DNA of 64,000 nt. Source: Fuscovulum ytuae (GTDB lineage: Bacteria > Pseudomonadota > Alphaproteobacteria > Rhodobacterales > Rhodobacteraceae). Shown one piece after another: positions 1-9,385 of this stretch. Each line of letters opens with the position of its first letter. Positions within the stretch are counted from its first letter, which is position 1. A model generated the notes under the pieces. The model searched no databases, was not told the origin of the DNA, and saw only the letters and a program-made list of their open reading frames with translations. Made by a program: the position numbers and the translations under genes. The DNA lies in contig NZ_CP124535.1 of NCBI RefSeq assembly GCF_029953595.1, forward strand, positions 2,388,001-2,452,000, written 5' to 3'.

Positions 1-1
1 G

Positions 2-208
2 GCAAACAGCATCAGCGAGCGCGAGGCGCAGTTGAACAGCCGGGTGACCGAAGCGACTGAGCGGCTGGAACAACTGGATGCGCGGGCCGCCCTTCTGGAA
101 AAGCGGTACCTGTCGCGCTTTACGGCGATGGAGACGGCGATTGCCGGGCTGAAAAGCACGGGCACCTATCTGGATAACCTTGTCGCGCAGTGGAATAAGT
201 CGGAATGA
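2..208 (+). CDS. fliD: Flagellar filament cap protein FliD, C-terminal fragment
   Basis: The window opens inside a plus-strand gene; only the last 68 codons are present, ending in TGA at 206-208. The fragment is a heptad-rich helix (SEREAQLNSRVTEATERLEQ) followed by a LLEKRYLSRFTAMETAIAGL segment and a closing S-T-YL-NL-AQW stretch. This is the usual C-terminal helix of FliD (hook-associated protein 2), which caps the filament and directs flagellin folding. FliD begins and ends in coiled-coil regions that form the D0/D1 core. The assignment rests on this short stretch plus the adjoining flagellar operon. It is convergent with the sigma-54 activator gene and separated from it by a strong hairpin. 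Confidence 0.8.
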   Translation, partial: ANSISEREAQLNSRVTEATERLEQLDARAALLEKRYLSRFTAMETAIAGLKSTGTYLDNLVAQWNKSE

Positions 209-210
209 AG

Positions 211-248
211 ACGGGCCGCCGTCAGAGCAATCTCTGAGGGCGGCCCGT
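211..248. terminator. Bidirectional intrinsic terminator between fliD and the sigma-54 activator gene
   Basis: A 10-bp arm (211-220, ACGGGCCGCC) pairs exactly with 239-248. The stem continues inward with TCAGAG/CTCTGA around a CAAT loop, with one G-G mismatch. Pyrimidine-rich, T-containing tracts follow on both sides, so it can stop fliD transcripts (+) and those of the flagellar operon and regulator (-). Confidence 0.85.
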
Positions 249-294
249 TGCCTTTTCCCAATCGCAGGGGAGGACGCGGGAAAAGGAAGATCTG

Positions 295-1401
295 TCAGGC
301 GGCGAGGCCGCGACGGATTCCGAATTTCTTCATCTTTTCGATCAGGGTTGTACGGCGCAGGCGCAGTGCATCGGCGGCTTGGGCGACGTTGCCTTGCCGT
401 TTGTCCAGCGCGGCCTCGATCAGGGCCACTTCGATATCGCGGATATAGCCGCGCAGATCGATATCGCCCAAACGTTGCAGCGCATCATGGAATTGCGAGG
501 GATCCGGCAGATCGCCCTTGGCCTGCGGGGCGGGCGGTTCGGGGAGCGCGATATCGGCGGTTTCGGGTTCGGGCATTTCCATGCCGAGCAGGTTGTCGCG
601 CACATGGCGCGCGGTGACCATGCGGCCCGGCAGCATGACGAAGGCGCGCATCAAGACGTTTTTCAGTTCGCGGATATTGCCCGGCCACGGATGGGCCGAA
701 AGCGCGCGGATCGCGCCCAGATCGAAATGCGGGGGTTCGGCAGCGGGGTTGGTGCTGCTGTAATCCTCGATCAGGCGGGCGAGGATCAGGGGAATATCGG
801 CGGTCCGTTCGGCAAGGCTGGGTACCGTCAGCGGGAAGACCGAGATGCGGAAGAAGAGGTCGGCCCGGAAAGTGCCGTCGGCCACGGCGGCGGTCAGGTC
901 GCGATGCGTGGCGGTGACAAGGCGGAAATCAACGGTCTGTTCACCGCTGGCCCCCAGACGTTGGATACGGCGGGTTTCGAGGACGCGCAGAAGCTTGGCC
1001 TGAAGGGCAAGCGGCATGTCACCGATTTCGTCCAGAAAGAGGGTGCCGCCGGCGGCCTGTTCGATGCGGCCCGGGCGGGCGCGTTCGGCCCCGGTGAAGG
1101 CGCCTTTCTCATGGCCAAAAAGCTCGCTTTCCAAAAGCTCGGCCGGGATGGCGGCGCAGTTGACGGCGATCAGCGCGCCCTTGCGGCCAGAGGCGCGGTG
1201 CAGGGCTTCGGCCACCAGCTCCTTGCCGGCCCCGGTGGGACCACGGACGAGGACGGCGGCCTCGGACACGGCGACGGCGGCGATCATCCGTTTCAACTGC
1301 CGCATCGGAGCGGTTTCTCCGACGATGATGCGATCGACCATATTTACGGAAACAGGAACGGCTTGGGCGGAAACATCACGGTCAATCCAGTGCGTCGTCA
1401 T
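295..1401 (-). CDS. Sigma-54-dependent flagellar activator without receiver domain (FleQ/FlrC-like)
   Basis: A 368-aa AAA+ enhancer-binding protein that remodels sigma-54 RNA polymerase. Visible elements are Walker A GPTGAGKE (about 54-61), the sigma-54 contact loop GAFTGA (100-105), Walker [11 protein letters not shown] (about 119-128), [10 protein letters not shown] near 270 and a C-terminal Fis-type HTH ([20 protein letters not shown]). The N-terminus is only about 25 residues before the AAA+ domain, so there is no receiver domain. R. sphaeroides FleQ is likewise truncated. The chosen ATG at 1401 has GGAG seven bases upstream; a 19-codon longer reading frame lacks a comparable site. It lies 185 bp downstream of sltF and probably activates the -24/-12 promoter in front of flgB. 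FleQ versus another paralogue cannot be decided here. Confidence 0.88.
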   Translation of the reverse strand: MTTHWIDRDVSAQAVPVSVNMVDRIIVGETAPMRQLKRMIAAVAVSEAAVLVRGPTGAGKELVAEALHRASGRKGALIAVNCAAIPAELLESELFGHEKGAFTGAERARPGRIEQAAGGTLFLDEIGDMPLALQAKLLRVLETRRIQRLGASGEQTVDFRLVTATHRDLTAAVADGTFRADLFFRISVFPLTVPSLAERTADIPLILARLIEDYSSTNPAAEPPHFDLGAIRALSAHPWPGNIRELKNVLMRAFVMLPGRMVTARHVRDNLLGMEMPEPETADIALPEPPAPQAKGDLPDPSQFHDALQRLGDIDLRGYIRDIEVALIEAALDKRQGNVAQAADALRLRRTTLIEKMKKFGIRRGLAA

Positions 1402-1495
1402 AAGAAATCTCCAACGGTTCACGAGACTGAATTGATAGGGGCAATTGGGACAATTCAATGACGCGCCGGGGATATACGAATTTTGAAAAGGATGG

Positions 1496-1510
1496 CCGAT
1501 GGACCATCGG
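1496..1510. promoter_or_regulatory. Perfect 7-1-7 dyad upstream of the sigma-54 activator
   Basis: CCGATGG (1496-1502) and CCATCGG (1504-1510) form an exact inverted repeat around one base, in the AT-rich 185-bp gap between sltF and the activator, 95 bp before its start codon. Its position suits an operator for the regulator gene. No binding protein can be named. Confidence 0.4.
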
Positions 1511-1586
1511 ATACGTTTTAAACATACTTTGGGATGGTTCTTTTTTGAATAAACTACAATGTGTTAACAGTGATTAGACAAATGGT

Positions 1587-2510
1587 TTATGGATCATCGG
1601 CCAGCAGTTCGCGCATCGCCTGCACTTCGGACCAGCGATGGCGCAGGCGTGGGGGCAGGTTTTCGGGCAGCGCGAGGGTGGTGGCTGCGGCGGCGAGGAC
1701 CATAGGAAGGTCGGGCGCATCGCGGCGGGGGGCCGCGGCATTTGCGGGTGTCGGGCGGGGTGGCGGGGAGCGGTCGGGGCGTCCTTCGGGAAGATCGGCG
1801 GCGGCGGTGGCGGTGGGGGCGGGTGGCTGTTCCAGACTGTCGAAGGGGGTTTCCCCTTCCCAGCCATCCGCCGGGGGCGCAGAGGCGAGTGCGATGAGGG
1901 GGGAACCGGCATGGGCAAGGATGCCGTCGAGTTCTGCCGGGATCGCCGTCAGAAGGGTGCCGCCTGTATCAGCCGTGTCATGCCCCGGCTGCGGGCTGTA
2001 GCGGAAAGAGGAGCGGGCGGCCATGACCTTTTCCAGATAGCGGCGGCCCCGATCGGGATCGGTGGAGTGATAGGCGGAGGCCGCCACGTCCCACGACCCA
2101 AGGCGGTTCTTGAGTTCGGTCATGAAGCGGGCGGCGTAGCGGGTGTTGCGGACCGGGTCCATCATTTCGGCCGGAGAGGCGAAGCCTGCGGAGTGCCATT
2201 TCCAGTTCAGCTGCATGCAGCCGATATCGATATTGGTGACGCCACGCGCGAGGGCCTGTTCGAGATAGGCGAGCGCCTCTTCCTTTGTGTCGAAATACAT
2301 CCCCTTGCCACCTTCGTTCAGCGTCCAGGGCCAGGGGGCGAGGCCGCCGTTTCCGGTGCCGCGACCAGCCTCGACCAGCGAGATCGCGGGAAGGAGACCG
2401 TCGGGAAGGCCTGCTTCGGCCCCCGCTTCGGTGGCTAGGCGCGCGCAATCCTGCGCGGCGGCAAGGCCGGGTGCGAGGATGGCAAGGCTAAGGACGAGGG
2501 CGCGGATCAT
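1587..2510 (-). CDS. sltF: Flagellar lytic transglycosylase SltF-like
   Basis: A 307-aa exported protein. An AQ-DC signal peptide (about residues 1-19) is followed by an SLT lysozyme-like domain with PDGLLPAISLVEAGRG (catalytic Glu in SLVE), a central NIDIGCMQLNWKWH motif and the NTRYAARFM/AASAYHS motifs. The last 130 residues are Pro/Ala-rich and low in complexity. In R. sphaeroides FlgJ has no muramidase domain, and SltF opens the peptidoglycan for the rod and binds FlgJ. The same split appears here: FlgJ is 104 aa and this gene ends the flg operon, 39 bp after flgL. Substrate and rod role are inferred from family and context. Confidence 0.85.
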   Translation of the reverse strand: MIRALVLSLAILAPGLAAAQDCARLATEAGAEAGLPDGLLPAISLVEAGRGTGNGGLAPWPWTLNEGGKGMYFDTKEEALAYLEQALARGVTNIDIGCMQLNWKWHSAGFASPAEMMDPVRNTRYAARFMTELKNRLGSWDVAASAYHSTDPDRGRRYLEKVMAARSSFRYSPQPGHDTADTGGTLLTAIPAELDGILAHAGSPLIALASAPPADGWEGETPFDSLEQPPAPTATAAADLPEGRPDRSPPPRPTPANAAAPRRDAPDLPMVLAAAATTLALPENLPPRLRHRWSEVQAMRELLADDP

Positions 2511-2549
2511 GCCCGCCCTCTTGCAAGGGACGGGCCATATCGTGGTGGA

Positions 2550-3821
2550 TCAGCGGATGTAGTCGAAGAGGGACGATCCGTTGATCTTGACGAAGGTCTG
2601 CTGCGAGGCCTGTTCCGTGAGGAGGAGTTGCTGCACGCGCGTAATGGCGGCGGCGACATCCAGATCTTCAAGCCCTGCGATGGCCTGATCGATGCGCAGT
2701 TTGCGGTCGGCAAGGACGGAGGCGTGATCTTCGGCAAGGCGGCCTAGCGCCCCCACCTCGGCCCTTTGGGCAGCGGCGTGGGTGATGGTGTCGCTGAAGA
2801 CCCCGACAAGGCGGGTGGCGGAAATGGCGTCGTTGCGCAGAAGAACCCCGGCGCGGGTGGGTTGTAGCGATTGGTCCAGCGGGACAAGGTTGGCGACAGG
2901 GGCGCGCGGGCTGTCGGGTTGCGAGAAGTTGGACAGGCGGATGTCGCCAATGGAAGAGAGGATGAAGCCCTGCCCATCGGGGGCGAGCGTCGCGCTGACA
3001 CCGGTTTGGGGTGTGGCTGCGTTGATTGCGGCGAGCATGGAGTCGGGCGCGCCGGTCATCACTTCGGCCGAGATGCGGGTGGTGCCGGTGGGGCCGGTCA
3101 GGTCGAAGCTGAGGTTCGCCGGGGTGCGGGTGGTGATGGGGGTAAAGAGGCCCTGCCCTGCGACGGAACTGTCGGGGCGGGCGGTCTGCAAGGGTTGGGT
3201 CAGGGAGGCGATCAGGTCATCGACCATTTCGAACATGCTTTTCGCCGTGCCGTCATCAAGCGGCACGGACATGAACACTTCGGATCCGTTCAGGCCCGTG
3301 GCGAGGGTGGCGGTTTCGGTCAGGCGCAGGGTGGGCCGCCCGCCATCGCCGCGATATTCCACACCATTGGGGCCATCGACGAAGGGTTCGCCGCTGCCAA
3401 AGCCTGCAAAGAGCGGCAGGCCAAAGGTATCGCGCGCATTGGCGACGGTGAGGAGTGAGGTGCGGAGCGATTCAGCCTCGGACCGAAGGCCGGCAAAGCC
3501 TTCTTCGGTGAGGGTGTCGTTCGCGGCCTGAAGCGAGATCTGCTGAAAGGCGCGGATGATGTTGCCCAGTTCGGCCATCTGAAGATCGGCCTGATCGAGG
3601 CGGTCGGAGGCAAGCTGCGCGTTTTCGGTGAAACGGTCGATGGCGCCGCGCTGTTCGGTGACGGCAGACAGTTTGGCCGCGCGCATCGGATCGGCCGAAG
3701 GGCGCGGGTCGTTCTTGCCAGAGGAGATTTGTGCCTGCAGATCGGAGATTTCGCCCGAGAGGCGGTTGAAATTCTCCATCGTGATCTTGCCGAACAGGGC
3801 GTTGCCGATGCTGGCGGCCAT
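2550..3821 (-). CDS. flgL: Flagellar hook-associated protein 3, FlgL
   Basis: A 423-aa hook-filament junction protein. The N-terminal flagellin-like helix contains LSGEISDLQAQISSGKND and ASDRLDQADLQMAELGNII, and the C-terminal helix ends with TRVQQLLLTEQASQQTF. The middle 170 residues are a variable beta-rich domain. With FlgK it forms the adaptor zone between hook and filament and is exported by the flagellar type III apparatus, so no signal peptide is expected or seen. It starts 23 bp after the flgK stop, inside the operon. The length is within the family range. Confidence 0.93.
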   Translation of the reverse strand: MAASIGNALFGKITMENFNRLSGEISDLQAQISSGKNDPRPSADPMRAAKLSAVTEQRGAIDRFTENAQLASDRLDQADLQMAELGNIIRAFQQISLQAANDTLTEEGFAGLRSEAESLRTSLLTVANARDTFGLPLFAGFGSGEPFVDGPNGVEYRGDGGRPTLRLTETATLATGLNGSEVFMSVPLDDGTAKSMFEMVDDLIASLTQPLQTARPDSSVAGQGLFTPITTRTPANLSFDLTGPTGTTRISAEVMTGAPDSMLAAINAATPQTGVSATLAPDGQGFILSSIGDIRLSNFSQPDSPRAPVANLVPLDQSLQPTRAGVLLRNDAISATRLVGVFSDTITHAAAQRAEVGALGRLAEDHASVLADRKLRIDQAIAGLEDLDVAAAITRVQQLLLTEQASQQTFVKINGSSLFDYIR

Positions 3822-3844
3822 GGGGAGGACCTTTCAGATAGGGG

Positions 3845-6800
3845 TCAGAGCGAGGAGAGCAGCGTGTCGAAGAGTTCCTGCGCCACGCGCATGATCTGGG
3901 CGGCGGCGTTGTAGTTCTGTTGCAGTTCCAGAAGACGGGCGGCTTCGGCGTCCAGATCGACGGCGCCTTGTTCGGCATCGGCGCGGCGGATGGTGTCGTG
4001 CACCGCTTCGCGGGCCGAGACGCGCTGGCCTGCGGCGGCGGCGCGGGTGCCCACCTCGGATTGCAGGTTCGACAGGATGGAGGCGAAGCCGCCCTTGCCG
4101 GTGGTGACATCGGCAAAGCGCAGGCCGAGGATGGCATCCAGCGCGCGCCCGTCGTTGCGCCCATCGGTGTTGGGGGTGAGACGGAAGCTGTCACCCGTTG
4201 CCGGGTTGCCGGTGACCGAGATCGAGAGGCCGTCGATGACCGTGCCGCCCGTCGCATCAAGGACGCGGGTGCCGATGGAATGGCCGGTGGCGATGTCGAA
4301 CAGGCCCACGCGGTTGGAGGCAGCATCCAGCACCCGCAATTCAACGGAGGGCAGGATGGAGGGCGGCGGGCCTGCGGTAATGGAGCCGGACATGCGCAGG
4401 TTGCCGGACCCGGTCATGACCACGATCAGGTCTTCGGGGGGCAGGTTGCTGAGGTTGATCCGCTGGCCCGCGAGCGACGAGGTGGTGACCGGGATGTCCA
4501 GTGCGCTGCCATCCGAAGAAAGCGCGGTGAGGTTCGCCCCGTTTACGGAGACAGCGGCGCCAAGGGAGGCGAAGCCTGCGGCCTCGGCCCCCGGCAGAAT
4601 GCGGGCGCTGGCAGAGGTGGCGGGAAGCGACAGGGTGATCGCGCCCGTGCCATCGACGCTGGCCGTGCCGGGAAAGCCGGGAGGCAAGGTGACACTCGGC
4701 CCGCCATTGACGGTGAGGGTGTAAAGGGTGCTGCCCACCTCGACCTGCACGGGCACCGGGAAGGGGCCGGGGGCGGGGATACCCGTGAGGCGCGATTGCG
4801 GCAGTTGCGCGGGGGCAAGGCCGAAGGCTGCAACGGAAGAGGTGTTGGGGATGGAAAGGAAGCCCGCATCTGTGCTGCCGCCATTGACGGTGAGTTGCAG
4901 GCGGTTCGAGCCATCGAAGGCGGCGGACAGACGACCCGTTTCCGGGCCGGTGACTTGCACGGTTCCAGCCTGCATCCTGAGGACGTAATCCTGCCCGTCA
5001 AGGCGGACGATGGTGGAGGTGCCATCGGGCGGCAGGCTGCCCAGCGCCGCGCCTTGCAGGCTGGCGGTGGGCATGTCTTCGCGCAGGAGGGTGGCAAGGC
5101 CTGCGGCCACATCGGCGGCAGAACTGGCCGCGCCCGTCGCCGTGTTGTAGGTGACGCTGCGCCCGCCCAGCGTAAGGCTGTAATCGGTGGGACCAGCCAA
5201 GGCCCCGGTGGGCGCGGCGGTGGAGCCGTCGATGGCGGGATCGAAGGCGAAGGAGAGCGTGCGCCCCGCCCCTGCGGCAATGGAGGTGGAGGTGACAAGG
5301 CCGCCTTGCAGCGCATCGGCGGTGGAGTCGATCCGGTTGCCATCGATGGTGACGGTGAAGCCCTGTGTCTGGGCCAAGGTGACCTGACCTGACAGGCGTA
5401 TGGAGGTGGGCCCTGCCCCACCCAGCGTGACGCCTGCGGCAAGCGATTGCCCCTGCGCATTGGCCGGGGTGAGGGTGACGGTGCCCGCACCGGCATGGGT
5501 GAGGTCAGTGATCCGCAGATCGGCGCCATCGGGATGGGTGAGCAGAAGGCGCGTTCCATCCGGCGAAAGTTCGGCCGCGATGCCGGTGGTGCCGGAGAGG
5601 GCGTTGACCGAAAGGAGCAGTGCATCCAGCCGCCCGCCCGCGACATCGCCCGATACGATGAGGGGCGTGCCGTTGCTGCCTTCGATCTGAAAGGACACGC
5701 GGCCGTCGCCCGCGACGGTGAGGGTGGCCGAGGTGGAGGCGCGCGCCTCAAGCCCCGGATAGACATCGTTCATCAGCTGCGCGAGACGCTCTGCGCTGCT
5801 GCCCGGTGGCAGGGTCAGGGGGATGGGCGAGGCGCCCGGCTCTTCCAGCAGGATATTTCGGGCGGGGGAGGCGGCGGCCTCGATCGGGCCGGACCACGTT
5901 ACGGCGGAATGGGGGGCGAAGGTTGCGGTTTGCAGGCCGCTGGCCTGATCGCTGTTCAGGGTCAGGCCGCGATAACCGACGCCGCCCGGTGCCTCAAGGT
6001 AATCGGTGACGTATTCCGCGCCGGGGAGGAAGCCGTTGGCTTCGGTGAAGAGAAGCGCGATTTCGGCGGCGGAAAGGGGGGTGCCCGCGATCTGGCGGCC
6101 TTCGCGCGTGAAGATCTGAAGCGTGCCGCCCTGTGCCGCGCCGGGGGTGACGGTGGCAGCCTGGGCATCCAGCGTGGCCGAGGTGATATTGCCCGTGTTG
6201 CGCGACAGGGTCAGGGCGCCGTCGGTTCCGGCGGCGGCAAGGCCGAGGGAGGCGAAGGTTTCGCCCGTGCCAGTTTCGAATTGTCCCGCCGTCAGGGCGG
6301 CGGCGAGTTGCGCCACGGTCCAGCCTGCGGGGCGGGGCGCGCCGCCTGCAAGCGTGGTGAGGTTGAAGGTATGGGGGGTGCCATCCAGCGTGACGGTGAG
6401 GCTGGTGGTTCCGTCGACGGCGGCATCGGTCAGCGCGAAATCGGCGGTGGATTGCGAGCCGAGGCTGGCAAAGCTGGCCGCTGTGGTTCCGGCAGGGATG
6501 TAACCCACGACGCCGGAGGAGAGGAGCGTAACCGCCCCCGCCGCAGTGTTGGCATCGGTCAGGAGCGTGGAGAGTTCGGGGATCGTCGGGGCGGCAACGG
6601 TCGTGGCCGCCATCGCGACAGAGCCAGAGCCGGTATTGCCGGGGGCGGGGGCGACAAGGGTGGCGACGGCGGCGGCAAGGCGTTCGGGCACTTCGGGCAA
6701 AAAGCGCATGTTGATCGCAAGGCCCGAGGTGGGGGTAAAGGTCAGCCGGTCGCCATTTGCGGGTTCGCCGTCGATTTCGATTGTGACGCCGGGCAGGACG

Positions 6801-7951
6801 AGTAGGCGGTCGGCGCTGCCCAGAACATTGCCCAGCGCATCTTCGGCCCGCCAGACGCCCAGCGCCTCATCGCGGATGAGGGTGATGGGTCCGGTCGTCG
6901 CCTCACCCGTGGGGGTGATGACGGAACGGGCATAGCCCTGATTGCCTGCAGCGCGCGTCATGGCCCAACCGTCAAGCGAGAACATGTCGCCACCGGGTGC
7001 CCCGGTCAGATCGAGGCCTGCGGAATGAACGGCGTTCATCTCGCCCGCCATCTTGCGGGCCAGCGCGTCCACTTCTTGCAAAGCGGTGTTGATGGCGCCA
7101 AGCGCGATGGAATAGCCGCCCAAGGCCCCAGAGCCGAGCATGCGGGTATCGCGGGTGGTGCCATCGCGATCGATGGTCAGGGTGAGGTCAGTGGTGCCAG
7201 AAACGGTGAGGTTGGCAGGACCACTGGGGCCAAGAAGGGTGGGGCCACCCCCATCGACGCCCAGTGTGACCGTGGCGCGACCTGCAGGGTCGAGGGTGAC
7301 GGAGATGCCGATAGTTTCGGCCAGCTGACCCAGCAGGCGGTCGCGTTCGTCATGCAGCGGATTCAGCGCGCCGACATTGCCGGTGTTGGAGGTGAAGCGC
7401 AGCTGCAATTCGTGCAGATCGGCCAGATCGCGGGTGGCTTGGGCGGCGGCGGCTTCGGCGGCGTTGTAGGTGTCTTCGCGCAGGCGGATCAGGCCTGCCG
7501 CGATGCCTTGGAAGGCGGAGGCAAGGGTGTTGCCCGCCTCAAGCGTCACGCGGCGCAGCGAGGTATCGGCGGGCGAGGCGGCAAGGCTGCCCACGGCGGC
7601 GAAGAAATCCTCAAGCGCGGCATCGATGCCGCCTGTGCGGGGCAACAGCACGGTTTCGACAGCAAGCGCCGCGTCGTGATGCACCTCGGCCGAAGAAAGA
7701 TCGGCAGAGGCGGTGCGCAGGCGTTGGGCCAGCAATTCGTCGAAGGCGCGGCGGATCTGGTCGATCTCGACCCCCTGCCCGCCTGTGGCAAGGGTGGTGA
7801 CGGTGGTGCGCGCGCCGCCGATCTGTTCGGTGGTGACATCCCGGCGGCGATAGCCTTCGGTGTTCACATTGGCGATGTTTTCGCCCGTGACGCCCAGCGC
7901 GGTGCGGTAGACACCGATCGCCGACTTGGCGATGTCCATGATGTTTGACAT
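3845..7951 (-). CDS. flgK: Flagellar hook-associated protein 1, FlgK, with giant central insertion
   Basis: A 1368-aa protein, more than twice the usual FlgK length of about 550. The first 300 residues are typical (SAIGVYRTALGVTGENIANV followed by NTEGYRRRDV), and so is the C-terminal helix (LLELQQNYNAAAQIMRVAQE). Between them lie roughly 850 residues of Ala/Gly/Thr/Ser-rich beta-type sequence with loose internal repeats. R. sphaeroides Fla1 FlgK is known to carry a comparable large non-conserved region, so this is a lineage trait and not a fusion error. Its ATG overlaps the flgJ stop by one base (TGATG), implying translational coupling. It forms the hook-proximal junction ring. Confidence 0.93.
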   Translation of the reverse strand: MSNIMDIAKSAIGVYRTALGVTGENIANVNTEGYRRRDVTTEQIGGARTTVTTLATGGQGVEIDQIRRAFDELLAQRLRTASADLSSAEVHHDAALAVETVLLPRTGGIDAALEDFFAAVGSLAASPADTSLRRVTLEAGNTLASAFQGIAAGLIRLREDTYNAAEAAAAQATRDLADLHELQLRFTSNTGNVGALNPLHDERDRLLGQLAETIGISVTLDPAGRATVTLGVDGGGPTLLGPSGPANLTVSGTTDLTLTIDRDGTTRDTRMLGSGALGGYSIALGAINTALQEVDALARKMAGEMNAVHSAGLDLTGAPGGDMFSLDGWAMTRAAGNQGYARSVITPTGEATTGPITLIRDEALGVWRAEDALGNVLGSADRLLVLPGVTIEIDGEPANGDRLTFTPTSGLAINMRFLPEVPERLAAAVATLVAPAPGNTGSGSVAMAATTVAAPTIPELSTLLTDANTAAGAVTLLSSGVVGYIPAGTTAASFASLGSQSTADFALTDAAVDGTTSLTVTLDGTPHTFNLTTLAGGAPRPAGWTVAQLAAALTAGQFETGTGETFASLGLAAAGTDGALTLSRNTGNITSATLDAQAATVTPGAAQGGTLQIFTREGRQIAGTPLSAAEIALLFTEANGFLPGAEYVTDYLEAPGGVGYRGLTLNSDQASGLQTATFAPHSAVTWSGPIEAAASPARNILLEEPGASPIPLTLPPGSSAERLAQLMNDVYPGLEARASTSATLTVAGDGRVSFQIEGSNGTPLIVSGDVAGGRLDALLLSVNALSGTTGIAAELSPDGTRLLLTHPDGADLRITDLTHAGAGTVTLTPANAQGQSLAAGVTLGGAGPTSIRLSGQVTLAQTQGFTVTIDGNRIDSTADALQGGLVTSTSIAAGAGRTLSFAFDPAIDGSTAAPTGALAGPTDYSLTLGGRSVTYNTATGAASSAADVAAGLATLLREDMPTASLQGAALGSLPPDGTSTIVRLDGQDYVLRMQAGTVQVTGPETGRLSAAFDGSNRLQLTVNGGSTDAGFLSIPNTSSVAAFGLAPAQLPQSRLTGIPAPGPFPVPVQVEVGSTLYTLTVNGGPSVTLPPGFPGTASVDGTGAITLSLPATSASARILPGAEAAGFASLGAAVSVNGANLTALSSDGSALDIPVTTSSLAGQRINLSNLPPEDLIVVMTGSGNLRMSGSITAGPPPSILPSVELRVLDAASNRVGLFDIATGHSIGTRVLDATGGTVIDGLSISVTGNPATGDSFRLTPNTDGRNDGRALDAILGLRFADVTTGKGGFASILSNLQSEVGTRAAAAGQRVSAREAVHDTIRRADAEQGAVDLDAEAARLLELQQNYNAAAQIMRVAQELFDTLLSSL

Positions 7952-8265
7952 CAGTCAGCCTTGTAAGCGTTGGCCGCCGCAGAGGGCGAGGCGAAGCGCG
8001 AGAATTGCCGTTCCACGGCATCGGCGATGCCGAAACCCGTGCGGCCCGATGAGGCGCGGGCGATTTCGGCATCGAAAAGGTCGCGGGTCTTTTCTACCGC
8101 GCTGCTGCCGAGAAGATCATCGCCCAGCGAGGCGGCGCGGGCGGATTTGAGGAAGAGGCCGAGGAACAGTTCCTCGAACCCTTCGGCGGCCTTGCGCAGT
8201 TCGGCCTGCTGGTCCTTGAGCGGCGGGGCCAGCGAGACGGGGGTGGAGATGGGTTTGAAATCCAT
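7951..8265 (-). CDS. flgJ: Rod-binding protein FlgJ, muramidase domain absent
   Basis: A 104-aa protein containing only the rod-binding (rod cap) domain: LRKAAEGFEELFLGLFLKSA near residues 24-43 and RDLFDAEIARASSGRTGFGI near 61-80. Enterobacterial FlgJ is about 310 aa with a C-terminal glucosaminidase domain. Here that activity is probably supplied by the SltF-like enzyme at the end of the operon. The gene sits one base after the flgI stop region and overlaps flgK by one base. Confidence 0.9.
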   Translation of the reverse strand: MDFKPISTPVSLAPPLKDQQAELRKAAEGFEELFLGLFLKSARAASLGDDLLGSSAVEKTRDLFDAEIARASSGRTGFGIADAVERQFSRFASPSAAANAYKAD

Positions 8266-8266
8266 G

Positions 8267-9385
8267 TCAGATCACCACGAGTTCGGCTCGAAGGGCGCCG
8301 GCTTCGCGCAGCGCTTCGAGGATGGCGACAAGATCGGAGGGAGAGGCACCGACGGCGTTGATCGCGTCGACAAGCGAGGTCAGCGACACGCCGGGATCAA
8401 AGACAAAGGCGCGGTTCGCCTCTTCGGTGGCAGTGATGGTGCTGTCGGGGGTGACGGTGGTTTCGCCGGGAACGACGACGGTGCCGTCGCCATTCACCAC
8501 AGTCGCGCTTTGGTTCACCTGCGGGTCTTCCGAGATGGAGACGGTGAGGGAGCCATGGGTGATGGCGGCGGGTGTCACACGAACATGGCCGCCGATGACC
8601 ACGGTGCCGGTGCGGGAATTCACCACGACACGGGCGGCGGGGGCATCGGGGGTCACCTCGATGTTTTCCAGCATCCCCATGAAAGTGACGCGTTGGTTCG
8701 GATCATAGGGGGCGCGGACCGCGACAGAGGTGCCATCGAGCGCGCTGGCGATGCCGGGGCCGAATACTTCATTTATCGCCTTGGCGACGGCGGCGGCGGT
8801 CGAAAAATCGGGACGGTTCAAATTGAGAACGAGGGAGTCTGTGTCCTGAAACGGGGCTTCGACGATTCTTTCGACGGTGGCACCGCGCGGGATGCGGCCC
8901 ACTGTCGGAACATTGACAGTGAGGGAGGACCCGTCCTGCCCCTGCACACCGAGGCCGCCGACAATGAGATTGCCCTGCGCGATGGCGTAAATTTCGCCAT
9001 CCGCACCCATCAGCGGCGTCATCAGAAGCGTGCCGCCCTTGAGCGATTTGGCCGAGCCGACGGTGGAGACGGTCACATCCAGAACCTGCCCTTCCTTCAT
9101 GAAGGGTGGCAGTTCGGCGGTGACCATCACCGCGGCGGCGTTCTTGGCGTTCAGATCCGACGCCTCGACCGTGAGGCCGAGGCGTGAGATCAGGGATTGC
9201 AGGGATTGCAGCGTGAGGCCCGAATTGCCATCACCGCTGCCGGAAAGACCCACGACGACGCCATATCCGACGAGCGGGTTGGAGCGCACGCCCGCAACCG
9301 AGGTGATGTCCTTCAGCCGGTCGGCGCTGGCCGGGGGGGCCAGACCGAACAGCAAAAGCAGAGTGACGAGGGCCGCGCGGATCAC
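8267..9385 (-). CDS. flgI: Flagellar P-ring protein FlgI
   Basis: A 372-aa periplasmic protein that forms the P ring around the rod in the peptidoglycan. A cleavable signal peptide ([20 protein letters not shown], about residues 1-21) precedes the mature start [20 protein letters not shown] and the strongly conserved [30 protein letters not shown] and [14 protein letters not shown] motifs. The length is normal. The start codon overlaps the flgH stop (9382-9385), which suggests coupled translation of the two ring proteins. Confidence 0.96.
   Translation of the reverse strand: MIRAALVTLLLLFGLAPPASADRLKDITSVAGVRSNPLVGYGVVVGLSGSGDGNSGLTLQSLQSLISRLGLTVEASDLNAKNAAAVMVTAELPPFMKEGQVLDVTVSTVGSAKSLKGGTLLMTPLMGADGEIYAIAQGNLIVGGLGVQGQDGSSLTVNVPTVGRIPRGATVERIVEAPFQDTDSLVLNLNRPDFSTAAAVAKAINEVFGPGIASALDGTSVAVRAPYDPNQRVTFMGMLENIEVTPDAPAARVVVNSRTGTVVIGGHVRVTPAAITHGSLTVSISEDPQVNQSATVVNGDGTVVVPGETTVTPDSTITATEEANRAFVFDPGVSLTSLVDAINAVGASPSDLVAILEALREAGALRAELVVI

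Noticed and set aside
379-1461. 360-aa plus-strand frame opposite the sigma-54 activator
   Set aside because: It is a shadow of a high-GC gene whose minus-strand product has full AAA+ and HTH motifs.
1565-1578. CtrA box (TTAA-N7-TTAA) downstream of sltF
   Set aside because: TTAACAGTGATTAGA has the wrong spacing and only one exact half-site.
3920-6805. Long plus-strand frames opposite flgK (490 and 452 aa)
   Set aside because: Their composition is Gly/Arg-rich and irregular, and the minus-strand FlgK frame is continuous with correct ends.
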